This document shows positions 1 through 8,870 of a stretch of DNA of 64,000 nt, piece after piece. The position numbers and the translations under genes are program-made. The stretch's first letter is position 1. Each line of letters begins with the position of its first letter. Under the pieces are notes generated by a model. That model did not search any database. It worked only from the letters and a program-made list of their open reading frames with translations, and was not told the DNA's origin. The stretch comes from Candidatus Microthrix parvicella Bio17-1 (GTDB lineage: Bacteria; Actinomycetota; Acidimicrobiia; Acidimicrobiales; Microtrichaceae): NCBI RefSeq assembly GCF_000299415.1, contig NZ_AMPG01000003.1, positions 316,093 through 380,092 on the forward strand, given 5' to 3'.

Positions 1-486
1 ATCCCCCAAGCCACCGACGCGCTCGCCGTCGAAACCAACGAACGCAACAAGACCGTTACCGTCATATTTGATGAAGCACATATGTTGCAGAGCGAACAAC
101 TCGACGAGATCCGGCTTCTCACCTCAGCGGACATGGACGCCACCTCACCATTCGCGTGCCTCCTCGTTGGCCAGCCCACCCTCCGCCAACGCATGAAACT
201 CGGGGTGTTCGCCGCGCTCGACCAACGCATCTCGCTGCGCTGCGAACTCACCGGCATGACCCCCGACGAAACCGCCAGCTACGTGGCGCACCACACCGCC
301 CTCGCCGGGCGGACCGACACCCTCTTCAGCGCGGACGCCGTCGGGCTGATCCACCAAACCTCCCGGGGGCTGCCCCGCGCGGTCAACAACCTTGCTGTCC
401 AAGCACTCCTCGCCGCCTACGCCGCCAACACCGGCATCGTCGACGAATCCTCCGCACGGCAAGCCGTCAAAGAAACCACCGCCTGA
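1..486 (+). CDS. ExeA/TniB-like AAA ATPase, 3' part (transposition accessory)
   Basis: The reading frame is open from base 1, so the gene begins before the window and only its last 161 codons are present. A Walker B stretch, VTVIFDEAHML, lies at about codons 20-30. It is followed by sensor-type segments (LLVGQPTLRQRM, ALDQRISLRCEL) and a C-terminal lid ending RGLPRAVNNLAVQALL. This is the pattern of the ExeA/AAA_22 ATPases encoded beside DDE transposases in actinobacterial transposons, where they probably act in target selection like TniB or IstB. The Walker A motif and the transposase would lie upstream and cannot be checked. It is followed by remnants of other genes, which fits the edge of a mobile element. 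Confidence 0.75.
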   Translation: MPQATDALAVETNERNKTVTVIFDEAHMLQSEQLDEIRLLTSADMDATSPFACLLVGQPTLRQRMKLGVFAALDQRISLRCELTGMTPDETASYVAHHTALAGRTDTLFSADAVGLIHQTSRGLPRAVNNLAVQALLAAYAANTGIVDESSARQAVKETTA

Positions 487-605
487 CCCTCCAACCGCCC
501 GCCCCAGCCAAACCCCTGGACACCCAACATGAGCACCCACACCCCAAAACCATCCTCACCCAAGACGACCGCTCCATCCTCAACCTGGCCGGCGATCAAC
601 AGCAG

Positions 606-794
606 ACGTTCGCCGAACGAAACGACTATCGAAACCCAGCGTTGGCGGCGGCGATGAAGAACCTCGGCTACGTCAACCGGTTTGGGCGAGGGATCACGCT
701 GATCCGGCGCTCACTCGACTCCAACGGTAATCCGCCTGCGGAATACCACGTGGAAGATACGTACTGGTCGGTTGTCGTCAGGGGGGTGTCGTGA
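606..794 (+). pseudogene. 3' remnant of RecG-related/AlbA_2 ATP-binding protein
   Basis: Codons ending at the stop 792-794 read ERNDYRNPALAAAMKNLG, then YVNRFGRGITLIRRSL and NGNPPAEYHVEDTYWSVVV. This matches the extreme C-terminus of AlbA_2/HATPase_c_4 (RecG-related) ATP-binding proteins. Those proteins normally exceed 400 residues, and here only about 60 are recognisable. The frame continues upstream as low-complexity Pro/Arg sequence that overlaps the ExeA-like gene in another frame, so it is not coding. The junction at about 490-605 is probably where the upstream mobile element truncated the gene. Its stop overlaps the start of the ParA-like gene by 4 bases (GTGA), which preserves the ancestral operon arrangement. 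Confidence 0.6.
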
Positions 795-1786
795 CTACGA
801 GGATCGCGTTGTTCAACAACAAGGGTGGGGTGGGAAAGACCACGCTGACCTATCACTTGGCGCACATGGTGGCGCGTCTTGGCTGGCGGGTTCTCGCTGT
901 CGATCTCGATCCTCAGTCCAACCTGACGTCTGCCTTCTTTGATGAACAGCGACTTGAAGCGTTGTGGGAGCCGACGAGCAGCGGCACGATGCTGTCGGCT
1001 CTCGCGCCCCTGGTTCGAGGTACCGGGGACATCGATGTTCCCGCTCCGAACGAAGTCGCGGAGCGACTGTGGATTCTCCCTGGAGACCTTGGCCTGAGCA
1101 GCTTTGAGGACCGCTTGTCTGATGCGTGGCCAAGGAGTCTGATGGGCGATGAGAGCGCCATGCGGGCAACGACGGCCTTTCATCGCATCATCGAGCAAGC
1201 CTCCGCCCAGGTCGACGCCGACGTCGTGTTCATCGACGTGGGTCCCAACCTCGGTGCACTCAACCGCTCAGCGCTCTTGGCGGCTGACGAGGTCGTGATC
1301 CCGTTGGCGGCGGATCTGTTCTCGCTGCAGGGACTCCGCAACCTTGGACCCACATTGCGGGCCTGGCGCCAGTCATGGCAGGAGTTGGGACTGCCGAAGG
1401 TGCCGGCGGATATCAGTGCGCCGCTGGGGCGGATGAACCCACTTGGCTACGTCGTTCTCCAGCATGCGGTACGGCTGGATCGGCCGGTGTTGGCGTACGA
1501 CCGGTGGTTGCGTCGCATCCCTGCCGAGTTTCACCGCTCGGTGCTTGGCGAGGGTGATCCGACGGTTGCTCCACATGGAGACGTCTATCAACTTGCCAGC
1601 CTTCGCAACTACCGAAGCCTTGTGCCTTTGGCCCAGGACGCACGCAAGCCCATGTTCGATCTGCGTGCAGCCGACGGCGCGCTTGGCTCCACCAGTCGCC
1701 TGGTTCAGACGTGCTATCGAGAATTCGAGCAACTCGCCAACGAGGTGATGTCAGCGGCAAAGGTGCCAAGTCCGGTTGCGTCCTGA
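791..1786 (+). CDS. ParA-family partition-like ATPase
   Basis: A 331-residue deviant Walker-A ATPase. KGGVGKT lies at residues 11-17, followed by the A-prime aspartates (AVDLDPQSNLTS) and the Walker B-like VVFIDVGPNLGALNRSAL. These are hallmarks of ParA/Soj/MinD ATPases, which bind nonspecific DNA as ATP dimers to move plasmids, chromosomes or protein cargo. No ParB-like gene follows. Many orphan ParA proteins of this size sit beside AlbA-like ATP-binding genes, as this one does (see the stump just upstream). The GTG start is chosen because it overlaps the preceding stop by 4 bases and places the P-loop at the usual distance. The cargo is unknown. Confidence 0.85.
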   Translation: MTTRIALFNNKGGVGKTTLTYHLAHMVARLGWRVLAVDLDPQSNLTSAFFDEQRLEALWEPTSSGTMLSALAPLVRGTGDIDVPAPNEVAERLWILPGDLGLSSFEDRLSDAWPRSLMGDESAMRATTAFHRIIEQASAQVDADVVFIDVGPNLGALNRSALLAADEVVIPLAADLFSLQGLRNLGPTLRAWRQSWQELGLPKVPADISAPLGRMNPLGYVVLQHAVRLDRPVLAYDRWLRRIPAEFHRSVLGEGDPTVAPHGDVYQLASLRNYRSLVPLAQDARKPMFDLRAADGALGSTSRLVQTCYREFEQLANEVMSAAKVPSPVAS

Positions 1787-1896
1787 TGGCTCGCTCGACG
1801 CTTCGACAGGGACTTCATGTGTCAGCCTTCATCGGCGTGACAAAACCGCTGGTCTGGCCCTGACAAAACCGCGGATAGCGCGGAGTCAGGTCGGCG

Positions 1897-2486
1897 ATGG
1901 ACATCGAGCGTTACCTCCCGCGCATCGTGGACGACGACCCGACCCAGACGAGACCGTCTGGCGAGCGGCCGACATCAACCGCGAGACGCTCTACTCCTAT
2001 CGGGACATGCTTACCCGCACCCATGTGGTGACTCCGCTTCCAGCGTGGGAAACGAATCGTCTGAAGCGAATCACGTCGTATCCGAAGCGACAACTGGTCG
2101 ACACGGCGCTCGCGTTGGCGCTGGCAGGGATCGACGCGAACGAGCTGGCCAGCAATCCAACGCTTGCTGGCCGCTACGTCGAATCGTTCGTAGTCGCACA
2201 GCTGCGACCGGAAGTCGACGCCGCGGGCGGGTACTTGTCTCATCTCCGGACCCGCGGAGGAGACCAAGAGGTCGACATCGTGATTGACATCGGTGGTCAG
2301 CTCATTGCGATCGACGTCAAGGCTGGCGTCAACCCAACCCCCCGAGATGCACGGCACCTGTCATGGTTCCGTGACCGGATCGGTGACCGCATTGACGCGG
2401 CGGTCGTCCTCCATCGCGGCGAAGCAACCTTCGAGCTGGTCGACGGGGTCTGGGCTGTTCCGATCAGCTCACTGTGGTTGATGTAG
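1897..2486 (+). pseudogene. DUF4143/AAA_14 ATPase, N-terminally truncated and frameshifted
   Basis: From about 1948 to the stop, the sequence matches the C-terminal DUF4143 half of AAA_14 ATPases: a winged-helix-like segment (INRETLYSYRDMLTRTHVV), PAWETNRLKRITSYPKRQL, and a nuclease-fold-like D-EVD-VK pattern (GGDQEVDIVIDIGG, LIAIDVKAG). The AAA domain is absent. A short upstream piece (MDIERYLPRIVDDDP, 1897-1941) that belongs just ahead of this domain is in another frame, so there is at least one frameshift near 1935-1945. An ATG-initiated frame from 1776 could still yield a 236-residue hybrid, but its first 50 residues are not family sequence. Intact relatives are ATPases of uncertain role often found in mobile regions. 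Confidence 0.65.
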
Positions 2487-2512
2487 TTGTGGTCGACTGA
2501 GCAGGCCCGCGT

Positions 2513-2540
2513 TGCAACCCGACCTTGACGGAAGGTTGCA
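2513..2540. promoter_or_regulatory. Inverted repeat upstream of antitoxin (possible operator)
   Basis: TGCAACC (2513-2519) and GGTTGCA (2534-2540) form a perfect 7-bp inverted repeat with a 14-bp gap. It lies 30 bases before the antitoxin start and flanks a TTGACG that could be a -35 element. HTH antitoxins normally repress their own promoter, so an operator is expected here, but a 7-bp repeat can occur by chance. Confidence 0.3.
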
Positions 2541-2570
2541 GGTATTGCACGTTCGGCGTATGTTTGGCTG

Positions 2571-3008
2571 ATGGTGTCCAAAGCAATGTCCGAGATTCAG
2601 GCAACTGCGTCTGAACTCGAGGGGATTGCAGAGGTCACTCGACTAGTGGAGCGCGAAAACCCACTTGTGCGACTCACCCTGGGTGATCATGAGGTGGAAC
2701 TGCCCCCGTCGCTGGTTGCGTTGATCACAGCTGGCGCCGGTGCGCTTGGACAAGGCAGTGCATTGACCTTGATGAGGGAGGAGGCTGAGGTCAGCCCAGC
2801 TGAGGCGGCCAAGCTGCTGGGAGTATCCCGCCAGTACGTCGATCGACTGGTTGCCAAGGGCGTCCTACCGGTTCGACGGATGCCCCACAGCCAATATCGG
2901 AAGATCCCGGCTCGATCGGTCTTGGCTCACTTGGCGGTCAAACAGTCCAAGCGTGAGGGGCTTGCCTCGATCCTCGATGCGGCAGAGCAGGCAGGCCTCC
3001 ACTACTGA
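2571..3008 (+). CDS. HTH (excisionase-type) antitoxin of a PIN toxin-antitoxin pair
   Basis: A 145-residue protein. The N-terminal half resembles the segment seen in antitoxins paired with PIN toxins (LGDHEVELPPSLVALI). The C-terminal half holds an excisionase/MerR-like helix-turn-helix (SPAEAAKLLGVSRQYVDRLV) followed by the wing-like VLPVRRMPHSQYRKIP. This architecture directly precedes a PIN-domain gene in many actinobacteria, as here (the toxin remnant follows within about 20 bases). It probably neutralises the toxin and represses the operon through the HTH. An ATG at 2586 is an alternative start; neither has a strong ribosome binding site. Unlike the toxin, this gene looks intact. Confidence 0.75.
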   Translation: MVSKAMSEIQATASELEGIAEVTRLVERENPLVRLTLGDHEVELPPSLVALITAGAGALGQGSALTLMREEAEVSPAEAAKLLGVSRQYVDRLVAKGVLPVRRMPHSQYRKIPARSVLAHLAVKQSKREGLASILDAAEQAGLHY

Positions 3009-3027
3009 CTGAATCAAGCGCTCTTGA

Positions 3028-3572
3028 ACGGGTGATTCCCATACCAACGTTTGTTGCCCGATGGTGTTGTTGGACTTGGTGTTGCGATGCGACGAACACG
3101 ACCTGCACCGAGTCATGTGGACCGACGATCTCTTGGAGGAACTTGTTCGGGTTTGGGTTCGAAATGGCGCCAAGAGCGAAGCTGCAGCTCGGACGATTGT
3201 GCAGCAGATCGAATCGACGTTCCGCACGCAGCGCATACCGGCAAACGAGTATCAACGTCTTGTGTGTGAGATGCCGGGCAACGATCCGGACGCCACGTTC
3301 ACTCCGCGGCTGCCGTGGCGATCGCTCCGTCCACGTTGTTGACCGCCAACACGAAGGACTTCCCGATTCAGCCGCTGCTGCAAAAGGGCGTCGTGGTGCT
3401 CCACCCCGATGCCTACTTCGTTGAGCTTGTGATGCAGGAACCGGTGGAAGTCATGCAGGTGTTGGCCGAGATGGTCGAGGCGCGCAGCCGCCCACCCACG
3501 TCGCTCTTCGACCTGTTGGCTGCGCTGAAACGTTCAGGCCTGGCCAAGTTCGCCGAAGCCATGAAGACTTGA
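3028..3572 (+). pseudogene. PIN-domain toxin (VapC-like RNase), frameshifted
   Basis: Two adjacent frames together encode one PIN toxin. Frame A (from about 3028) reads MVLLDLVLRCDEHDLHRVMW, then TDDLLEELVRVWVRNG and ends at GNDPDA. Frame B picks up at 3294 with HVHSAAAVAIAPSTLLTANT, then KDFPIQPLL, and runs to 3572. A single missing base near 3292-3294 (GACGCCAC where GACGACCAC would be expected) explains the switch and separates the central acidic region from the C-terminal half. The N-terminus is also damaged: a stop at 3025-3027 and no good start codon precede the first conserved Asp. Intact PIN toxins of this type are RNases of about 185 residues. The toxin is probably inactive. Confidence 0.75.
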
Positions 3573-3610
3573 AGACTTGAATTGACCACGGCTTCGACGA
3601 ATACCGTCGG

Positions 3611-4996
3611 TCAGGCGTCCGGGCCGTTCAGTTCCTCGACGGTGACGCCAAGGTCGCCCAGCTTGCCGGGGATGTCTTCGTAGCCGCGCTTGAGGTAGCC
3701 GATGTCGTGCAGGGTGGACGTGCCCTCGGCGATCAGTGCGGCCAACACGTAGGCGAAGCCGGCGCGCAGGTCGGGAATGACCAGGTCGGACGGCTGGAGC
3801 GGTGTGGGCCCGATGATGACGGCCGAGTGGCTGAAGTCGCGGTTGGCGAAGCGGCAGGTTCGGCTGCCGAGGCACTGGCTGGTGAGAGAGATGTTGGCGC
3901 CCATGCGGGCCAGCGTGGAGGTATAGCCAAACCGGTTTTCGTACACGGTTTCGTGCACCACCGAGGGCCCGTCTGCTTGGGTGAGCAGCACGACGAACGG
4001 TTGTTGCCAGTCGGTCATGAAGCCGGGGTGGACGTCGGTTTCCAGATGGTGGGCGGTCAATGGGCCCTCGGCCCAGAAGCGGATGCCCCGATCGTGGACC
4101 TCGAAGTTGCCGCCCACGCGGCGCAGAGCGTTGAGGAAGGTCAACAGGTGCTCCTGCTGGGCACCCAACACCTCGACGTCGCCACCGGTGGCCACGGCTG
4201 CGGCTGCGTAGGAGGCGATCTCGATGCGGTCCTCGATCACCCGGTGGGTGGCGCCCCCCAGGCGATCAACCCCCTGGATCATGATGTGCCGGTCGATGTC
4301 GACGGCGATGTTGGCCCCCATCTTCTGGAGGAACAGCACCAGGTCGATGACCTCGGGCTCCATGGCGGCGTTTTCGATCACCGTGGTGCCTCGGGCCGTG
4401 ACCGCTGCGAGGATCAGGTTTTCGGTGGCGCCGACCGAGGGATAGGGCAGCCGATGGCGGGTGCCCACCAGCCGGTCGGTGGTGGCCCGAAACCGCTGGG
4501 GCGAGATGTCGATCTCGGCACCCATGGCCCGAAGGCCCTCGACGTGGTAGTCGACTGGCCGGGGGCCGATGGTGCAGCCGCCCACCAATGGAACCTCGGC
4601 CTCGCCGATCCGGTTCAGCAGCGGCCCCATGAACAGGATGGGGATGCGGTTGATGCCCGAGTACTCCTCGGAGATCTGCCCGGTGATCTCGGGCGTGTGC
4701 AGCGTGAGCGTGTGGTCGTCCACCCACTCGTACTTCGTTCCCAACTGAGCCAGCATCGGGAGGGTGGCATCCATCTCGCCGATGCGGGGCACGTTGGTGA
4801 ACGTGCACGGCTCATCGGTGAGCAGGGTGGCCACCAGTTCCTTGGTGACTGCATTCTTCGCGCCCGCGGAGCGCACCTCGCCTCGGATCGGTGAGCCGCC
4901 GGTGATGCGCCAACGCTCGTCGTGGCTTGAATCAGCTACAACTGCCAGATCGGAGGGTGGGGCCACCGCGGAGAGTTCGTGTTCGGTGATCGCCAT
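3611..4996 (-). CDS. murA: UDP-N-acetylglucosamine 1-carboxyvinyltransferase
   Basis: MurA transfers enolpyruvate from PEP to UDP-GlcNAc, the first committed step of peptidoglycan synthesis, in the cytoplasm. Of the 461 residues the diagnostic ones are present: the Lys-Asn of RSAGAKNAVTK (K47, N48), the catalytic Cys in GGCTIGPRPVD (C141), and the Arg of HETVYENRFGY. The two inside-out alpha/beta domains span the full length. A 25-residue N-terminal extension precedes the usual start of the fold. The ATG at 4996 is preferred over an upstream GTG at 5029 because GAGG lies close before it. It is divergent from the M1 peptidase gene with a short shared promoter interval. The cysteine rather than aspartate at the active site predicts fosfomycin sensitivity of the enzyme. 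Confidence 0.92.
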   Translation of the reverse strand: MAITEHELSAVAPPSDLAVVADSSHDERWRITGGSPIRGEVRSAGAKNAVTKELVATLLTDEPCTFTNVPRIGEMDATLPMLAQLGTKYEWVDDHTLTLHTPEITGQISEEYSGINRIPILFMGPLLNRIGEAEVPLVGGCTIGPRPVDYHVEGLRAMGAEIDISPQRFRATTDRLVGTRHRLPYPSVGATENLILAAVTARGTTVIENAAMEPEVIDLVLFLQKMGANIAVDIDRHIMIQGVDRLGGATHRVIEDRIEIASYAAAAVATGGDVEVLGAQQEHLLTFLNALRRVGGNFEVHDRGIRFWAEGPLTAHHLETDVHPGFMTDWQQPFVVLLTQADGPSVVHETVYENRFGYTSTLARMGANISLTSQCLGSRTCRFANRDFSHSAVIIGPTPLQPSDLVIPDLRAGFAYVLAALIAEGTSTLHDIGYLKRGYEDIPGKLGDLGVTVEELNGPDA

Positions 4997-5052
4997 GACC
5001 TCAAGGCTACTCCTGCGCGGTTTCGCCACGAGTCAGCGGGCAGAATGACCCG

Positions 5053-6582
5053 ATGCTCCCCCGACCCGAGGTCCGATGGCGCCGCGGCGCCGTCTCACCA
5101 ACCGCAGCCGTCGGGATGCTCAGCGTGATGTCGCTGGTGCTTGCTGCCTGCGGATCGGGCCTCGCCACTGGTGACACTGCGACCGATGCCGCCACATCGA
5201 CCACCGGCACCACGACAACGACCGGGGCGACGCCAGGCTCGTCCACGACGACCTCCACCTCCGCCCCCGAGGGGTCGAGCACCAGTGGCCAGTCGCAGAA
5301 CGACGAGGCGCTGGGTATCGGCGACGACTACTTCCCCGATACGGGCAACCCCGGCTATGACGTGATCTCCTACGACCTGACCCTGGATGTTGACGATGAT
5401 CTGGTGAGCTTCGAGGCGGTGGCCAAGATCGCCCTGACCACCACCGAGTCGCTCGACGAGCTCCGCCTCGACCTCGACGGCCACGAGGTGGCCAAGACCA
5501 CGATCGACGGCACCGAGGTGCCGAACCACCGTGCGGGGCTGGACCTGGTGCTGACTCCCAAGCAACCGCTGCCCGCCAAGGCATCGGTTGCCGTCACGGT
5601 GGACTACGGGGGTACCCCCGAGCCTCGGGGCTCGGAGGTGCTCGGTGGGCTGGGCTGGCTTGGAACGCCGGGCGAGGGCAGTTACGTGGTGTCAGAACCC
5701 GACGGCGCCAGCAATTGGTTTCCGGCAAACGATCACCCGAGCGACAAGGCCACCTTTGGCTTTGAGATCACCGTGCCCGAAGGGGTTGAGGCGGTGGCCA
5801 ACGGCACCCGAACCGGTGAGACCACAAAAAGCGGCCGCACCACCTGGAGTTGGTCGGTCCGAGATCCGATGGCCACCTACCTGGCCACCGTGGCGATCGG
5901 TCAGTACACCTTCTTTGAGGGGACGGCGCCTGATGGGCTGCCGCTGCTGAGCGCAGTGGCCGACGAGGTGGTGAAGCAGGAGGGCAAGCCCGCAATCGAC
6001 GCGGTGTTGGGCCAACTACCGCAAATGCTCACCGTGCTGTCGCAGCGGTTTGGGCCCTATCCGTTTGAGACCTACGGGATCATCGTGGTGGGCAAACCGT
6101 TGGGGTTCGCATTGGAAACCCAAACCCGATCGATATTTGGCTCCGACATGTGGGCTGAGCCGATCTACCAGGCCCACGAGTTGGCCCACCAGTGGTACGG
6201 CGACTCGGTCAGCCTGGAGCTTTGGGAGGACATCTGGCTGAACGAGGGCTTCGCCACCATGGGCGAATGGCTGTGGGCCGAAGCCACCGGGGGGAGCGGG
6301 GGACCGCCGCTGAGTGCGGGGTCGTCGCTGGCTCCTCCGCTGGACCCGGGACCGGACGCCATGTTTGACACGAGCGTCTACGTGCGCGGAGGCCTCACCC
6401 TGAAAGCGCTGCGCCAAGAGGTTGGCGATACGAAGTTCTTCACGATCATGTCCACCTGGGCAGCCGATCACCGGCTTGCCAACGCCAACACCGACGACTT
6501 CCTGCAACTGGTGGACGAAGTGGGCGGGTCGGATGCGGAATCGTTGGTGAGTGCCTGGCTAAGCGAACCTGAACCCCCATAG
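5053..6582 (+). CDS. M1-family zinc metallopeptidase, lipoprotein
   Basis: The protein has 509 residues. A signal peptide ends in a clean lipobox (LVLAAC, Cys33), followed by a Ser/Thr/Gly-rich linker to about residue 90, so it is predicted to be lipid-anchored on the outer face of the membrane. The M1 N-terminal beta domain precedes the thermolysin-like domain with HELAH at 375-379 and the third zinc ligand Glu398 in LNEGFA, the canonical HEXXH-X18-E spacing. The exopeptidase GXMEN loop is replaced by GFALETQTRSIFG, as in many secreted actinobacterial M1 enzymes. The C-terminal ERAP-like domain of large aminopeptidases is missing, which is normal for this short class. The substrate is unknown; peptide scavenging or envelope turnover is plausible. 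Confidence 0.88.
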   Translation: MLPRPEVRWRRGAVSPTAAVGMLSVMSLVLAACGSGLATGDTATDAATSTTGTTTTTGATPGSSTTTSTSAPEGSSTSGQSQNDEALGIGDDYFPDTGNPGYDVISYDLTLDVDDDLVSFEAVAKIALTTTESLDELRLDLDGHEVAKTTIDGTEVPNHRAGLDLVLTPKQPLPAKASVAVTVDYGGTPEPRGSEVLGGLGWLGTPGEGSYVVSEPDGASNWFPANDHPSDKATFGFEITVPEGVEAVANGTRTGETTKSGRTTWSWSVRDPMATYLATVAIGQYTFFEGTAPDGLPLLSAVADEVVKQEGKPAIDAVLGQLPQMLTVLSQRFGPYPFETYGIIVVGKPLGFALETQTRSIFGSDMWAEPIYQAHELAHQWYGDSVSLELWEDIWLNEGFATMGEWLWAEATGGSGGPPLSAGSSLAPPLDPGPDAMFDTSVYVRGGLTLKALRQEVGDTKFFTIMSTWAADHRLANANTDDFLQLVDEVGGSDAESLVSAWLSEPEPP

Positions 6583-6896
6583 GTGAGTTTACCTCTGAGC
6601 GTGAGCGCTATCACTCTCGTAACCACTTTCCGCGCGAGGGGGGTGAGTATGCGTGAGATTTCACCCCTGAATATGTTCGCTCCTGCCCTAGTCGACCCCC
6701 AGACACCGTTATAGAGTTCGGGCGCAGTGGGTGACGAATGGCTCGCCCTCTGCTCCTGAGTGTTCGCACAGCATTGGGGGGCGGCGGAGGGTCAGTGCGG
6801 TGGCAGCGCAGGTCGGTGTCTCCTTGGCATCGGCAGCATTCGAGACGACTTGAACACTTCAGCCGAACATTCGGCAGAATCAGAGGAACCAGCAAC
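6583..6896 (+). other. Non-coding leader upstream of the pilus operon
   Basis: This 314-base gap contains no convincing gene. An in-frame ATG at 6738 would extend PilB by 53 residues, but that extension is Arg/Gly-rich, unlike any MshEN domain, and poorly positioned. The interval contains a near-perfect operator-like palindrome, GCCGAACATTCGGC (6862-6875), and an AGAGGA (6881-6886) about 10 bases before the preferred PilB start. The promoter for the pil operon probably lies here, but I cannot place -35/-10 elements with confidence. Confidence 0.4.
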
Positions 6897-8870
6897 GTGT
6901 TGCGAAGGTCAAAACGCACCGAGGCCGAGCCAATCGATACCTCAACCCGCGACGCCGGGGCGACGACCACCCCACCAAGCGCGCCCAAGGGTCAGCTGAA
7001 GCCAGAGGATCAGTCCTCGGAGGTTGCTGCCTCCACCCACCCAAGCGAGATGACCGGTGCCGAAGTTCAGGCCTGGCTCGACCTGGAGCGCCCGTCGCTG
7101 TCCGAGGCGCTGGCCGAGGCCAACGTCGCCGACATCGAAGCAGCCACGACGGTGGCCGCCGAGGCCCACGCCGCCGGCAAGGACATCGGCGGAGCTTTGG
7201 TCGACGCCAAGCTGCTGACCGAGGGCCAGTGGGTCAACACCCTCGCCGCCCGCTACGACCTGCCGGTGGCGCCAGTCGACAACAAGGCGGCCGACCCCGA
7301 GGCCATCGCCCGGGTGCCCGAGGATGTGGCCCGCCGCCACGCCGTGTTGCCGTTCAAGCTGGAGCAGGGTCGCATCTACCTGGCGACCGCCAACCCGGGC
7401 GACGCAATCGGCCTGACCGAGCTGGCCAAGGAGTGCGGCGCCATCGGCTTGATGGTGGCTACCCGCCCGGCGATCGAGCGTTCACTCGACCGCACCTACG
7501 ACGCCCTCGCCAGCGCCGATTCGGCAATTGCGGCCTTCGGCCTGATGGACGACTCGGCCGACTTCGAGGCCGCCGCCGCCCGCGCCGTGGTCGACGAGAG
7601 CTCGCCGGTCGTCAAAGTCGTCAACCAGATCATCGTCCAGGGCGTGCGCAAGCGGGCCTCCGACATTCACATCGAGGCCCTCGAGCACGCCGTGCGTGTG
7701 CGCTACCGCATCGACGGTGCGCTCACCGAGGCCATCCAGCTGCCGGCCAAGATGAGCTCGCCGATCGCCTCGCGCATCAAGGTGCTGGCCGACCTCAACA
7801 TCGTCGAGCGCCGCCGCCCCCAGGACGGGCAGTTCTCCACCGAGGTCGACGGTCGCCCGATCGACATCCGCACCTCGGTCGTCAACACGATCCACGGCGA
7901 GAAGGTGGTGCTGCGGCTGCTCGACAAGACCCGCAGCCTGATCGGCCTCGAGCAGTTGGGCATGCCCGACGACCTGGTGCAGCGCTACCTGAGCGTCGTC
8001 GACGTGCCGGTCGGCATGTTTCTGTGCACCGGCCCCACCGGCTCGGGCAAGACCACCAGCCTGTACGCCACCCTCACCGAGATTCAGGACGACACCCGCA
8101 ACGTCGTCACCATCGAGGATCCGGTCGAGTACGAGTTCGCCGGCATCAACCAGATGCAGGTGCACGAGGCTGGCGGGTTCACCTTTGCCGACGGCCTGCG
8201 GGGCACACTGCGCCAGGACCCCGACGTCATCCTCGTCGGCGAGATCCGCGACGCCGAGACCGCCCGCATCGCCATGCAGGCTGCGCTCACCGGCCACCTG
8301 GTGTTGTCATCGCTGCACGCGGTCGACGCCGTGTCGGCGCTGCACCGCTTCGTCGACATGGGCATGGAGCCCTTCCTGGTCGCCTCGGCGATCAACGGCA
8401 TCATGGGCCAGCGCCTGCTGCGCCGCATCTGCGACTCCTGCAAGGAGCCGGCCACGCCCAACCCCGCCCAGGCCCACATGGTCGGCCGGGTGCTCAAGGA
8501 GCGGATCGGCCAGTGGATGGTGGGCGCCGGGTGCACCCAGTGCAACCACACCGGCTACCTGGGGCGCATCGGCGTGTACGAGTTGCTGCGGGTGAACGAC
8601 GAGATCCGCAACCTGATCACCGAGGGTGCCACGCACGCAGCGCTTCACGAGGCGGCGGGCCGCGACGGTATGCGCACCATGCAGGCCGAGGGTTTCGCCC
8701 TGGTCAACGCCGGCATCACCACCTTCGACGAGGTGCAACGCACCGTCTACGCCTCACTCGACGACATGGTCTTCGACGAGGCCGCCGAGGTGGGCCTGTC
8801 CCAGATCGAAGCCAGCGTCCCGCAGCGGACCCACGTCAACAGCACGGACCAGGTAGGGGTAACGCAATGA
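6897..8870 (+). CDS. pilB: Type IV pilus assembly ATPase PilB
   Basis: The motor ATPase that powers pilin polymerisation from the cytoplasmic face of the membrane. The 657 residues include an MshEN-type N-terminal domain (about residues 50-200) followed by the secretion ATPase core. Walker A is GPTGSGKT at 379-386; the Asp box is TIEDPVEYEF; Walker B is DPDVILVGEIRDAETA; the His box is HLVLSSLHAVDA. The tetracysteine zinc motif (CDSC then CTQC) near the C-terminus is typical of PilB/GspE and absent from PilT. The GTG at 6897 is chosen because AGAGGA precedes it and homologous sequence begins soon after. The stop overlaps the pilC start by ATGA. Confidence 0.93.
   Translation: MLRRSKRTEAEPIDTSTRDAGATTTPPSAPKGQLKPEDQSSEVAASTHPSEMTGAEVQAWLDLERPSLSEALAEANVADIEAATTVAAEAHAAGKDIGGALVDAKLLTEGQWVNTLAARYDLPVAPVDNKAADPEAIARVPEDVARRHAVLPFKLEQGRIYLATANPGDAIGLTELAKECGAIGLMVATRPAIERSLDRTYDALASADSAIAAFGLMDDSADFEAAAARAVVDESSPVVKVVNQIIVQGVRKRASDIHIEALEHAVRVRYRIDGALTEAIQLPAKMSSPIASRIKVLADLNIVERRRPQDGQFSTEVDGRPIDIRTSVVNTIHGEKVVLRLLDKTRSLIGLEQLGMPDDLVQRYLSVVDVPVGMFLCTGPTGSGKTTSLYATLTEIQDDTRNVVTIEDPVEYEFAGINQMQVHEAGGFTFADGLRGTLRQDPDVILVGEIRDAETARIAMQAALTGHLVLSSLHAVDAVSALHRFVDMGMEPFLVASAINGIMGQRLLRRICDSCKEPATPNPAQAHMVGRVLKERIGQWMVGAGCTQCNHTGYLGRIGVYELLRVNDEIRNLITEGATHAALHEAAGRDGMRTMQAEGFALVNAGITTFDEVQRTVYASLDDMVFDEAAEVGLSQIEASVPQRTHVNSTDQVGVTQ

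Noticed and set aside
1840-1875. Repeated TGACAAAACCGC next to the DUF4143 remnant as an attachment site
   Set aside because: The two copies are only 20 bases apart and flank no element, so chance or local duplication is as likely.
3707-4894. Plus-strand 395-codon frame opposite murA
   Set aside because: It is antisense to an intact murA and rich in Gly/His/Asp in shadow style with no recognisable domain.
6862-6875. GCCGAACATTCGGC as a LexA/SOS box
   Set aside because: It lacks the CGAAC-N4-GTTCG arrangement of actinobacterial LexA sites; only a generic palindrome is supported.
7229-8866. Long open stretch ahead of PilC in the pilC frame
   Set aside because: It overlaps pilB in another frame and reads as Arg/His/Gly/Pro-rich sequence, the usual shadow of a high-GC gene. 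PilC begins at the ATGA overlap.
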